A DNA stretch of 64,000 bases from an uncultured archaeon (lineage in GTDB: Archaea > Nanobdellota > Nanobdellia > Woesearchaeales > CAIVOO01): assembly GCA_903904885.1 (NCBI GenBank), contig CAIVED010000027.1, forward strand, positions 1-64,000, read 5' to 3'. Made by a program: the position numbers and the translations under genes. Position 1 is the first letter of the stretch. The number at the start of each line of letters is the position of its first letter. Positions 45,422-51,823 of the stretch are shown in pieces. A model generated the notes under the pieces. The model was not told where the DNA came from and searched no databases. It was given only the letters and a program-made list of their open reading frames with translations.

Positions 45422-45520
45422 GCAAGAAAACGCACCGTGAACCGGTGAGCGTAAAGATAATGCCGACTTCATCGGCATTATCAGACTTGCAAATCCAGAG
45501 ATTTGCAAGTGATTTCTTGC
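45422..45520 (-). ncRNA. Cloverleaf-shaped structured element downstream of ftsZ
   Basis: Outer stem GCAAGAAA (45422-45429)/TTTCTTGC (45513-45520) encloses three hairpins: CACCG-loop-CGGTG (45433-45447), an 11-bp stem with 5-nt loop (45456-45482, arm GATAATGCCGA) and an 11-bp stem with 4-nt loop (45485-45510, arm ACTTGCAAATC). No ORF of note. The outer-stem sequence is the same GCAAGAAA used in the hairpin modules of repeat copies B and C. Strand is assigned from ftsZ, 31 nt upstream. Confidence 0.55.
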
Positions 45521-45550
45521 ACAAATATCATTAAACCACAAGGTAATTGC

Positions 45551-46627
45551 TTACCTTATGATTTCTATCCCAAGCTCCCTGCTTACCTGTACTTGCTTTG
45601 TGGACGGCTTGCTGTAGTCCTGCTTTCCAAGTATCCAAGGCGACTGGACTCCTGTTATGATTGTCATAACGGTTATCCTGCCCTTCATATCATCCTGGAC
45701 TCTTGCGCCCCAGATGACATTTGCGTCCTCATCCATTGTCTCGGTTACCAATTCGCCAATCCTGTTAATGTCGTCAAGCGTCATGTCAGGACCGCCGTTA
45801 ACCTGGATGATTGCACCTGTTGCTCCTGTGTATGTTATGTCAAGCAATGGGTTTGCCAATGCTCCTCTTACCGCCTCTTCTACCCGGTTAGTTGTGTCCG
45901 AGCTTCCTACTCCAATTGCCGCAACTCCTCCGTTGCTCATGATTGCCTTGACATCTGCGTAGTCAAGGTTAACCAATGATGGTATTGCAATTGTTTCGAC
46001 AATTCCTTTGATCATTGTTGAAATCAGTTCGTTTGCAACTGCGAATGCCTGGGTAACCGGAAGGTTACCTGCAATCTGGACAAGCCTGTTGTTGTCAATC
46101 ACAATTACTGTGTCTGACACCTGCCTAAGCTGCTGCAATCCGAATTCTGCCTTGTCAATTCTTGCCCTTTCAATCTTGAAAGGCATTGTGACTGTTCCTA
46201 TGACGATTGCGCCAACATCCTTTGAAAGCTGGGCAATTACAGGAGCTGCTCCTGTTCCTGTTCCGCCGCCCATACCGGCGCATACGAATACCATGTCAGC
46301 GTCCTTAAGTGTTTCCTTAAGCTGCTGAAGTGATTCCTTTGCTGCCTCGGATCCTTTTTCAGGGAATCCTCCGCATCCAAGACCCTTAGTTACATTTCTT
46401 CCCAAAAGAAACTTTCGGTCTGACTCTGTTATCTGCAAGTGCTGCTGGTCTGTGTTAACTGCGATGACCTCAGCTCCCTTGACACCTTTCTTGTAGAGCC
46501 AGTTAACCATGTTATTACCTGCTCCGCCAACGCCAATAACCTTAATATTAGCCTGGCCGATGTCAACTCCTTCGAATTGTGTTGTTTGTTCCTGCGCCCT
46601 TAAAGCGTTTTGCACCAAAAAGTCCAT
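45551..46627 (-). CDS. ftsZ: Cell division protein FtsZ
   Basis: 358 residues from ATG 46625-46627, preceded by the strong ribosome-binding site GGGGGAGG; an upstream in-frame ATG would place the start before the promoter. IGVGGAGNNMVNWL, the tubulin signature GGGTGTGAAP (about 121-130), the T7 loop NLDYADV (220-226) and the C-terminal domain GAIIQVNGGPDMTLDD (271-286) and VIWGARVQDD are intact, with a conserved end SRELGIEIIR. It forms the division ring. Its C-terminal domain is the template against which two truncated homologues at 18831 and 20834 were recognised. Flanked by structured elements on both sides. Confidence 0.97.
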   Translation of the reverse strand: MDFLVQNALRAQEQTTQFEGVDIGQANIKVIGVGGAGNNMVNWLYKKGVKGAEVIAVNTDQQHLQITESDRKFLLGRNVTKGLGCGGFPEKGSEAAKESLQQLKETLKDADMVFVCAGMGGGTGTGAAPVIAQLSKDVGAIVIGTVTMPFKIERARIDKAEFGLQQLRQVSDTVIVIDNNRLVQIAGNLPVTQAFAVANELISTMIKGIVETIAIPSLVNLDYADVKAIMSNGGVAAIGVGSSDTTNRVEEAVRGALANPLLDITYTGATGAIIQVNGGPDMTLDDINRIGELVTETMDEDANVIWGARVQDDMKGRITVMTIITGVQSPWILGKQDYSKPSTKQVQVSRELGIEIIR

Positions 46628-46705
46628 TTTAGTCCTCCCCCAGTTTTGCTCTCTTTTGGGAAATTGATTTTTTTGTTTTATCGGGATAGCGTGAACTAAC
46701 GAAAG

Positions 46706-46722
46706 CTTTATATAGTAGTTCA
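46706..46722 (-). promoter_or_regulatory. ftsZ promoter (near-symmetrical TATA box)
   Basis: CTATATAAAG on the reverse strand (46719-46710) predicts an ftsZ transcript start near 46687 and a leader of about 60 nt ending in the GGGGGAGG ribosome-binding site. Read on the plus strand the same bases are CTTTATATAG, also a valid box, which would start a plus-strand RNA near 46738, just before the three hairpins. Confidence 0.55.
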
Positions 46723-46748
46723 TACTATACTCTATTCCAGAAACAGTT

Positions 46749-46823
46749 ATTTCGTCGCCAAAACGAAATCGATTTGGTTTAAGTCGCCAAACTTAAACTC
46801 GTTGTGTTTCGCCAAAAACACAA
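46749..46823 (+). ncRNA. Three tandem hairpins with an identical TCGCCAAA loop
   Basis: Hairpin 1 (46749-46769): ATTTCG...CGAAAT. Hairpin 2 (46777-46798): GTTTAAG...CTTAAAC. Hairpin 3 (46802-46823): TTGTGTT...AACACAA. Stems are perfect and unrelated in sequence, but every loop is TCGCCAAA (with one extra A in the first). T-rich sequence ATTTTAATTTTTC follows directly, as for an archaeal terminator. A plus-strand TATA-like box (CTTTATATAG at about 46710) is correctly placed. It looks like a small RNA or multi-copy protein-binding element; strand is inferred from the terminator. Confidence 0.65.
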
Positions 46824-47000
46824 TTTTAATTTTTCTATATATTATATATCTTATATTTAAACACTTCTGTGAATGAATGTATATTTTGCAGTATACAGAT
46901 GTGTATACTGGGAGATGAAATACATTCTTTACTGGAGAGTGGTTTTAATAACAAATTCAATAGAGAAAGTTTTATTACTGAATGAAAACCTCTCAGAAAA

Positions 47001-47714
47001 ATGAAAAACAAGGAATTCTTTTATCTGCAGTATAATAAAATAAACTGGCAGAATCAGGAGAAGACGAAGATAAATGCTTTGGTGAATAATCATATCATTC
47101 AAAATATCATTCTAAAGAACAAGCGCCAAAGTATTAAGATATTTGACATTGGTTTCGGCATAGGTTTTTTTATGAAAATGCTATCTGAAGCTTTAACCCG
47201 ATCTTACAATGAGATTACTCTGGCAGGGTGTGAACCTTCCAAAAAGAATTACGATTATTTCATTGAGAGAAATTCGCTGAAAAAATTGGAAACATACAAC
47301 AAAACATTTCAGGAAATAAAAACCAGCAAAAAATTTGATTTCATTACCGCAATTTACGTGTTCCCTCATTTCACTTTGGAAGATTTGGATAGTATTGCAA
47401 AAAAAATCAATTCTATGCTTGAAACTGCGGGGAAATTTATTCTAGTCGTTGCCAATGAAAAATATCTAAAGGGAAAGCTAAGAGACAAAAGAGACCTGTT
47501 TATAGAAAAAAATACATTTCGGTGGAACGGGAAAGAATATTGGGAGGTCCTGCATTATTCGGATATACCTGAGATAGGCAAGGTCATAGACTATAATAGG
47601 GAAGAATCTTTTTATATTGACTTGTTTGAAAAGTATAATTTTAGGCTGGCAGAGAGAAAGAATTTAGACGACAAGGGTTTTATCTGCACAGTATTTGTAT
47701 TCGAGAAAAAATAA
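47001..47714 (+). CDS. Class I SAM-dependent methyltransferase
   Basis: 237 residues. Motif I is IKIFDIGFGIGFFMKML (about residues 45-61), motif II-like region LAGCEPSKKNYDYF gives the acidic ribose-binding residue, and FDFITAIYVFPHFTLEDL (motif IV/post-I) follows, then FILVVANEKYL. The remainder, with many aromatic residues, is a substrate domain. The gene is AT-rich compared with dphB, which follows after 6 nt and is probably co-transcribed. Substrate unknown. Confidence 0.8.
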   Translation: MKNKEFFYLQYNKINWQNQEKTKINALVNNHIIQNIILKNKRQSIKIFDIGFGIGFFMKMLSEALTRSYNEITLAGCEPSKKNYDYFIERNSLKKLETYNKTFQEIKTSKKFDFITAIYVFPHFTLEDLDSIAKKINSMLETAGKFILVVANEKYLKGKLRDKRDLFIEKNTFRWNGKEYWEVLHYSDIPEIGKVIDYNREESFYIDLFEKYNFRLAERKNLDDKGFICTVFVFEKK

Positions 47715-47720
47715 AAGAAA

Positions 47721-48470
47721 ATGCTATCCATAATCGGCATCGGACTGAACGACGAAAAGGACATAACCCTGAAAGGATTGGAGTTAATCAAGCAATCTGA
47801 TTTTGTCTACTTGGAAAGCTACACATCAATCCTGCAGTGCGATGTTTCTGCTCTTGAGAAATTATATGGAAAGAAAATTATTTTGGCAGACAGGACTCTT
47901 GTCGAGCAGAAAGCAGAGGAAACGATTCTCAAGAATGCAAAAACAAAAAATGTTTCATTTCTGGTTATCGGTGATGCGCTTTCTGCAACAACACACACTG
48001 ATTTGCTGAAGAGAGCAAAGGATTTGGGAATCAAAGTCAACATTGTCCATAACGCTTCCATTTTGACAGCTGTCGCTGAAACAGGCCTGCAGCTGTACAA
48101 ATTCGGCAAGACAACAAGCATGCCGTTTCCTGAGAAGAATTTCCAGCCGGAAACGGCCTATGAGGTAATTAAAGATAATTTATCATCAGGTCTGCACACT
48201 TTGGTGTTGCTAGATCTCCGCCCGCAGGAAAACAAGTTTATGACAGTAAACCAGGCAATTAATATCTTATTGGAGATACAGGAAAAAAGAAAGGAAAAAA
48301 CAATAACTAAAATTATTGGCTGCGCACGTCTTGGAAGTGAAAAACCAACAATCAAATTTGGCACAGCAAAAGAACTGAAAGACTTCAACTTCGGCAAGCC
48401 GCCCCACTGCTTAATAATCCCGGGAAAAATGCATTTTGCTGAAGAGGAATTTGTTGGGCAATTCAAATAA
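47721..48470 (+). CDS. dphB: Diphthine synthase
   Basis: 249 residues of the Dph5/DphB family: MLSIIGIGLNDEKDITLKGLE, DFVYLESYTS, VIGDALSATTHTDLL (the SAM-binding G-D-P/A-x-x-A-T-T-H), HNASILTAVAETGLQLYKFG and the C-terminal PPHCLIIPGKMHFAEEEF. It methylates the diphthamide intermediate on EF2 histidine. The pathway's first-step gene dph2 is seen only as a fragment at 25498 in this window. Confidence 0.95.
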   Translation: MLSIIGIGLNDEKDITLKGLELIKQSDFVYLESYTSILQCDVSALEKLYGKKIILADRTLVEQKAEETILKNAKTKNVSFLVIGDALSATTHTDLLKRAKDLGIKVNIVHNASILTAVAETGLQLYKFGKTTSMPFPEKNFQPETAYEVIKDNLSSGLHTLVLLDLRPQENKFMTVNQAINILLEIQEKRKEKTITKIIGCARLGSEKPTIKFGTAKELKDFNFGKPPHCLIIPGKMHFAEEEFVGQFK

Positions 48471-48485
48471 ATGTTTCAAACAAAA

Positions 48486-48708
48486 ACCTTTTTTCTGGGC
48501 AGACCGCAAGAAAATGCTATGGCATTTTCTGCGCGCAGAGAAGCTATGCTTCTCTTGCGCTTAAACTAGCTTCTTGCTTTTGCTGTCTGCCCCGATTGCC
48601 CAGCCTGCCATAAATTGCTTTCAGCAATTAATATCATTTCCTGCATGGCAGTTGAGCAGAAGAAGCCAAAACAACATCAAATGTAATGCAAGAACCAGAA
48701 ATCGGTTT
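48486..48708 (+). repeat. Structured intergenic repeat, copy C
   Basis: Same orientation as copy A. Left end AACCTTTTTTCTGGGCAG, then the double-hairpin module (GCAAGAAAATGC...GCATTTTC-TGCGCGCAGAG-AAGCTATGCTT-CTCTTGCGC), CTTCTTGCTTTTGCTG, an apical hairpin AATTGCT-TTC-AGCAATT, CCTGCATGGCAGTTGAGCAG, and the right end AATGCAAGAACCAGAAATCGGTTTT. Apical stems in A, B and C differ in sequence but all keep 7 bp and a TTC loop. No ORF. Confidence 0.75.
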
Positions 48709-48733
48709 TAATTATGCAATTGCCAAGAAATAC

Positions 48734-49306
48734 CTACTTCTGATTTGTAGCTGCTTCTTCCTCGCATGCGCCTGCGCTGCACTTGCATGTTTCCTTCTCA
48801 GAAAATGCCCTTTCATCAGTTGAGCAGTAATATTCCATCAAAGTTTGGTCATCCTTGCAGTAATCCTCATAGACACGAAGATCATTTGTCAAAACCTTGC
48901 CTTTAACCGTGAAATTCATCCCGCCGTCTGTATCGTTGCAGTTTGCATAAGAAACACATGCACCTTTTTGGCAGAACGTTGTATCACCGCACTGGGCAAT
49001 TGAGCCGCTCTTGTGAATCTCTTTGCATCTCGCCTTTGCCGTTCCGGGATTCTCGCACTTTGGCTCGTACAAATCCCCCACAGGATTGTCCTGGAAGCAG
49101 TAGGCATTCTCAGCCCTCGGAACCCCGCAGTCTGAATCAGAAGTGCAGGCAATCTTTGCCGGCGCTGCTGCAGGAGTCTCATTGACCGCTACAGGCTGTG
49201 CTGCTGTTGCATTCTGCTGTATCTGCGGCAGATTATCCTGAACCTGCTTCTGGCTGCATGCAAAAAGCAGAACAGAAAGAAGAATCATCACGATTATTAT
49301 ACGCAT
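48734..49306 (-). CDS. Cys-rich lipoprotein, third of three
   Basis: 190 residues with a lipoprotein-type start MRIIIVMILLSVLLFACSQ, where the lipobox Cys would be at position 17. A Gln/Ala/Pro linker is followed by two Cys-rich parts: IACTSDSDCGVPRAENAYCFQDNP and a shared domain CNDTDGGMNFTVKGKVLTN to CKCSAGAC. The gene overlaps the CARDB lipoprotein by 10 nt and is last in the operon. Confidence 0.75.
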   Translation of the reverse strand: MRIIIVMILLSVLLFACSQKQVQDNLPQIQQNATAAQPVAVNETPAAAPAKIACTSDSDCGVPRAENAYCFQDNPVGDLYEPKCENPGTAKARCKEIHKSGSIAQCGDTTFCQKGACVSYANCNDTDGGMNFTVKGKVLTNDLRVYEDYCKDDQTLMEYYCSTDERAFSEKETCKCSAGACEEEAATNQK

Positions 49307-50151
49307 TTTCCCTCAAGGCATGAGCACGTGTGCTCCGCATATACACATCTCCCGCTCACACAGCTCCATTCCCAGAGCTTATTTACATCAAGGCAGATAT
49401 CGCCTATGTTCTGCCCGAATCGGTCTGTGCATATTCCCTTAACATTATAGTTTGCCCCGCCATCGGTGTCTGTGCATCCGCTGTTACTGCTTGAGTTTGA
49501 TGAGGAGGAATTCCTGCTTGAATTTGAAGATGAATGGGTTGCTGTCGATGACTCATTTGATGATATGACCTGCTGGGCGCTGAATGTCTGCTTTTTTATG
49601 TTGTTGCTCTCATCAGGCTCCTTAAAAGCATTGCCTGAATCCAGGGTAAGGGTAAGCGCATAAATTCCCTCATTCAGGTTGTATGTATTTCCTATCTTGC
49701 TGGTCAGCCCACCGGCATCTATTGTTGTATTGTAGGGATAGTCCTCTGATTTGATCACATCATTCCCCTTCATTATTTTTATATTGTAAGCAAAATTTTT
49801 TATGCTCTCTGTTCCCACATTCTTGATTTTAAATGAAACATCAAAATCCTCCCCGGGAAGGGGATAGATTGTGCTCATAAGGAAATTCGAAACTGCCAAG
49901 TCTGCTTTAGTTGGTGTTCCCTGGCCCGCAGGAGCTGTTGCATTAGAAGCAGGCGCAGTACTCTGGTTTGCTGCGGTCTGATTCGCTGTCTGGTTCGAAG
50001 AAGGCGCCGGCTGGGCTGCTGTGTTGTTTGAAGGCGCAACTACCGGAACAGTTCCGCCGCCGTTGGTAACATGGATTACCTTGATTCCCTGCTCCACGCA
50101 TCCCAGAAGGAATAGCAAAGCAATGCAAACTATTATTATGTGGATACGCAT
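49297..50151 (-). CDS. CARDB-domain Cys-rich lipoprotein, second of three
   Basis: 284 residues from ATG 50149-50151 (preceded by AAAGGGAC): signal MRIHIIIVCIALLFLLGCVEQ with lipobox Cys. A low-complexity Asn/Thr/Ala/Pro linker follows, then a CARDB-like beta domain (KADLAVSNFLMSTIYPLPGE to YALTLTLDSGNAFKEPDESNN), then a Ser-rich linker and the shared Cys domain CTDTDGGANYNVKG...CSCLEGKC. An earlier ATG at 50208 would overlap the preceding gene much more. Exported and lipid-anchored, binding partner unknown. Confidence 0.8.
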   Translation of the reverse strand: MRIHIIIVCIALLFLLGCVEQGIKVIHVTNGGGTVPVVAPSNNTAAQPAPSSNQTANQTAANQSTAPASNATAPAGQGTPTKADLAVSNFLMSTIYPLPGEDFDVSFKIKNVGTESIKNFAYNIKIMKGNDVIKSEDYPYNTTIDAGGLTSKIGNTYNLNEGIYALTLTLDSGNAFKEPDESNNIKKQTFSAQQVISSNESSTATHSSSNSSRNSSSSNSSSNSGCTDTDGGANYNVKGICTDRFGQNIGDICLDVNKLWEWSCVSGRCVYAEHTCSCLEGKCV

Positions 50152-50486
50152 TGTCCCTTTGAACACTCGCATCTTATGTTTTTGCTTGTCATCTTGCCGT
50201 CTTCGCAATAATATTCAACAAGGAACGGGCCAACGCATTTGTCAGCATAGCCTGTTCCGCCAACTGTAACTATCCCCTTTACGCTTTGGTCAATTCCGTT
50301 ATCAGAATCAGAGCATCCTGCCTGGACTGGTGCGCTGTTGCCAAGAGCTGATGTTGCCTTGCCCTGAACAGGAGCAGATACTGTATTTCCTGAGCAGCCT
50401 GTAAACGTAAGCGAAAGCACAAGCGCCATGCTCAACAGCATCAGAATCCATAAAAACAGAAAATTTCTCTGAATAGGGTGCATCAT
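50136..50486 (-). CDS. Cys-rich lipoprotein, first of three
   Basis: 116 residues: signal helix FLFLWILMLLSMALVLSLTFTGCSG with lipobox Cys, a short linker and the shared domain CSDSDNGIDQSVKGIVTVGG...CECSKGQC. It is the smallest member of the set and almost only the shared domain. The start lies about 20 nt from the predicted transcription start of a TATA box at 50520-50507 (reverse strand), so the message is close to leaderless. It overlaps the next gene by 16 nt. Confidence 0.75.
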   Translation of the reverse strand: MMHPIQRNFLFLWILMLLSMALVLSLTFTGCSGNTVSAPVQGKATSALGNSAPVQAGCSDSDNGIDQSVKGIVTVGGTGYADKCVGPFLVEYYCEDGKMTSKNIRCECSKGQCVST

Positions 50487-50533
50487 GGCATAATTTAAGA
50501 CAAGGGTATATTTAAATATTTCCCTTTAAAAGA

Positions 50534-50646
50534 GGCTGCAACAGTGCCGCCTAGCGAAGTTATCCATTTAAACATAAAACTCCAAGTAAATCGGATAGAC
50601 ATCATAATACATATCCAGACGGAGCGCGGCACTGGTAAAAACAGCC
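50534..50646 (+). ncRNA. Candidate rod-shaped structured RNA
   Basis: GGCTG (50534-50538)/CAGCC (50642-50646) and CAGTGCCGC (50542-50550)/GCGGCACTG (50626-50634) form a long closing stem, inside which TATCCATTTA (50561-50570) pairs with TAAAT-C-GGATA (50587-50597). A 28-nt purine-rich internal loop (about 50598-50625) has no partner. AT-rich TATA-like sequence just before (TATTTAAATATTTCCC) could start it. It ends just before the tRNA-Gln promoter. No known RNA family recognised. Confidence 0.4.
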
Positions 50647-50650
50647 AAAG

Positions 50651-50662
50651 GTTTTAAAAACA
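50651..50662 (+). promoter_or_regulatory. TATA box upstream of the first tRNA-Gln 5' copy
   Basis: GTTTTAAAAACA lies about 28 nt before the first copy of the tRNA-Gln 5' end (50685), the same spacing as at the other tRNA genes here. The complete tRNA at 51652 has no comparable box in front of it. Confidence 0.55.
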
Positions 50663-50683
50663 AGCATAATACAGAATATTTCA

Positions 50684-50706
50684 CAGCCCCGTGGTGTAGT
50701 GGTCAA
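50684..50706 (+). repeat. Direct repeat: duplicated 5' end of tRNA-Gln (first copy)
   Basis: These 23 bases (CAGCCCCGTGGTG then TAGTGGTCAA) are identical to 51651-51673, which begin the complete tRNA-Gln. They cover the acceptor 5' strand, D stem and most of the D-loop. The copies are 967 nt apart and flank the homing-endonuclease gene. Confidence 0.95.
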
Positions 50707-50744
50707 GCAAAAATATTTAAATACTCCCAAACTGAATTTATTCA

Positions 50745-51704
50745 ATGAGAATTAAACTAAAAAAATTAAAACAAAAAGAACTGATTAATAATTTCAAAAA
50801 AGAAAACAGTCTCACCTGGGCAGAACTTTCTGATGTACTAGGCGTCAAAAAGGGGGCATTGCTGAACTGGTATTATGAAAGAACACTATTACCCCGTTCA
50901 GTTTATAAAAAGATAGACCCAAGAGGCATTTATAGAAAGTTCATAATACAAGAATATAGTGAAAAGTGGGGAAAAAGTAAAGGGGGCCACAATTCAAAGG
51001 GGAATACTAAGTATGTAAAAGCCCCTCAATATTCCGAAAAATTAGCGGAGCTTGTAGGAATAATTCTTGGTGATGGAAATTTGAATTTGTACAATAAAAA
51101 CGGCTTTGGAACTTATTCAATTAGAATAACTGGCGATGCCAACAAAGACGCGGAATACTTAAGAGTTTACATACCCCATTTATTTAGAGATATTTTTAAC
51201 GTAGAAGCAAAAATATACAAACCAAAAAACAATAATGGGTTAGTAGTGCTAGTTCATAGCAGGATGGTCCTAGAGCATATGGAAAAAATGGGTTTAAAGA
51301 ATGGAAATAAGCTTAAAAATCAGATTACGATACCCAAATGGATATGGAGTTCTGATTCTTATTTGAGAGCATGCACAAGAGGATTAATCGATACGGATGG
51401 TTCAATTTATGAGCTTAAAACACACTGGCCAGGCACTTATCAGATAAATTTTGAGAATAGCAATATGACCCTACTAAAAGACTTCAGAAAAGCTCTGATT
51501 CACATAGGGTTTATTGTATCAAAAATCTGCTCTAACCGGTCCAAGATAAGAGGGAAAAAGATATATATAACTCGTAAAGACCAGATAGAAAAATATTATA
51601 AAGAGATAGGTTCTTCAAATCCTAGAAAGAGAGAAATACTTAAAAGAAGCCAGCCCCGTGGTGTAGTGGTCAAATTTCTCTCTGAAAAGAAAGACCAGGC
51701 ATAG
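50745..51704 (+). CDS. LAGLIDADG homing endonuclease with N-terminal HTH
   Basis: 319 residues. N-terminal helix-turn-helix-like segment (SLTWAELSDVLGVKKGALLNWYY, about 22-44), then LAELVGIILGDGNLN (100-114) and RACTRGLIDTDGSI (about 208-221), the two LAGLIDADG helices. The last 17 residues are encoded by the first half of tRNA-Gln, because the stop codon lies at 51702-51704 inside the tRNA. A TATA-like ATTTAAATACTCC at 50714 gives a leaderless start. The element is bordered by a 23-bp repeat of the tRNA 5' end, so it behaves as a mobile intron or tRNA-targeting element. Confidence 0.85.
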   Translation: MRIKLKKLKQKELINNFKKENSLTWAELSDVLGVKKGALLNWYYERTLLPRSVYKKIDPRGIYRKFIIQEYSEKWGKSKGGHNSKGNTKYVKAPQYSEKLAELVGIILGDGNLNLYNKNGFGTYSIRITGDANKDAEYLRVYIPHLFRDIFNVEAKIYKPKNNNGLVVLVHSRMVLEHMEKMGLKNGNKLKNQITIPKWIWSSDSYLRACTRGLIDTDGSIYELKTHWPGTYQINFENSNMTLLKDFRKALIHIGFIVSKICSNRSKIRGKKIYITRKDQIEKYYKEIGSSNPRKREILKRSQPRGVVVKFLSEKKDQA

Positions 51705-51767
51705 TGGCCTTTGGCAGTCTGAAACTGAAGACAGCCATTGACGGCGGTTCGAATCCGCCCGGGGCTA
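51652..51767 (+). tRNA. tRNA-Gln (TTG) with D-loop and 37/38 introns
   Basis: Acceptor AGCCCCG/CGGGGCT (51652-51658, 51760-51766), discriminator A. Anticodon stem GTGGC/GCCAT; joining CTTTGG (51709-51714) to A51733 gives loop CTTTGGA, anticodon TTG. The 18-nt intron at 51715-51732 has GTCT/AGAC ends. The D-loop holds about 25 extra nt (about 51674-51698) with GGTC/GACC and TTTCT/AGAAA pairings, so a second intron is likely. T arm GGCGG-TTCGAAT-CCGCC. The endonuclease gene ends inside this tRNA. Intron borders are approximate. Confidence 0.85.
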
Positions 51768-51823
51768 TTATTTGCTGTTAAAAAACCCCAAGTATTTTAA
51801 AATATGGCTGACTTGGCTCAAAC

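Noticed and set aside
45323-45541. 72-codon reverse frame across the cloverleaf
   Set aside because: It runs through perfect hairpins and a T-run, so the frame is better explained by RNA structure; no ribosome-binding site.
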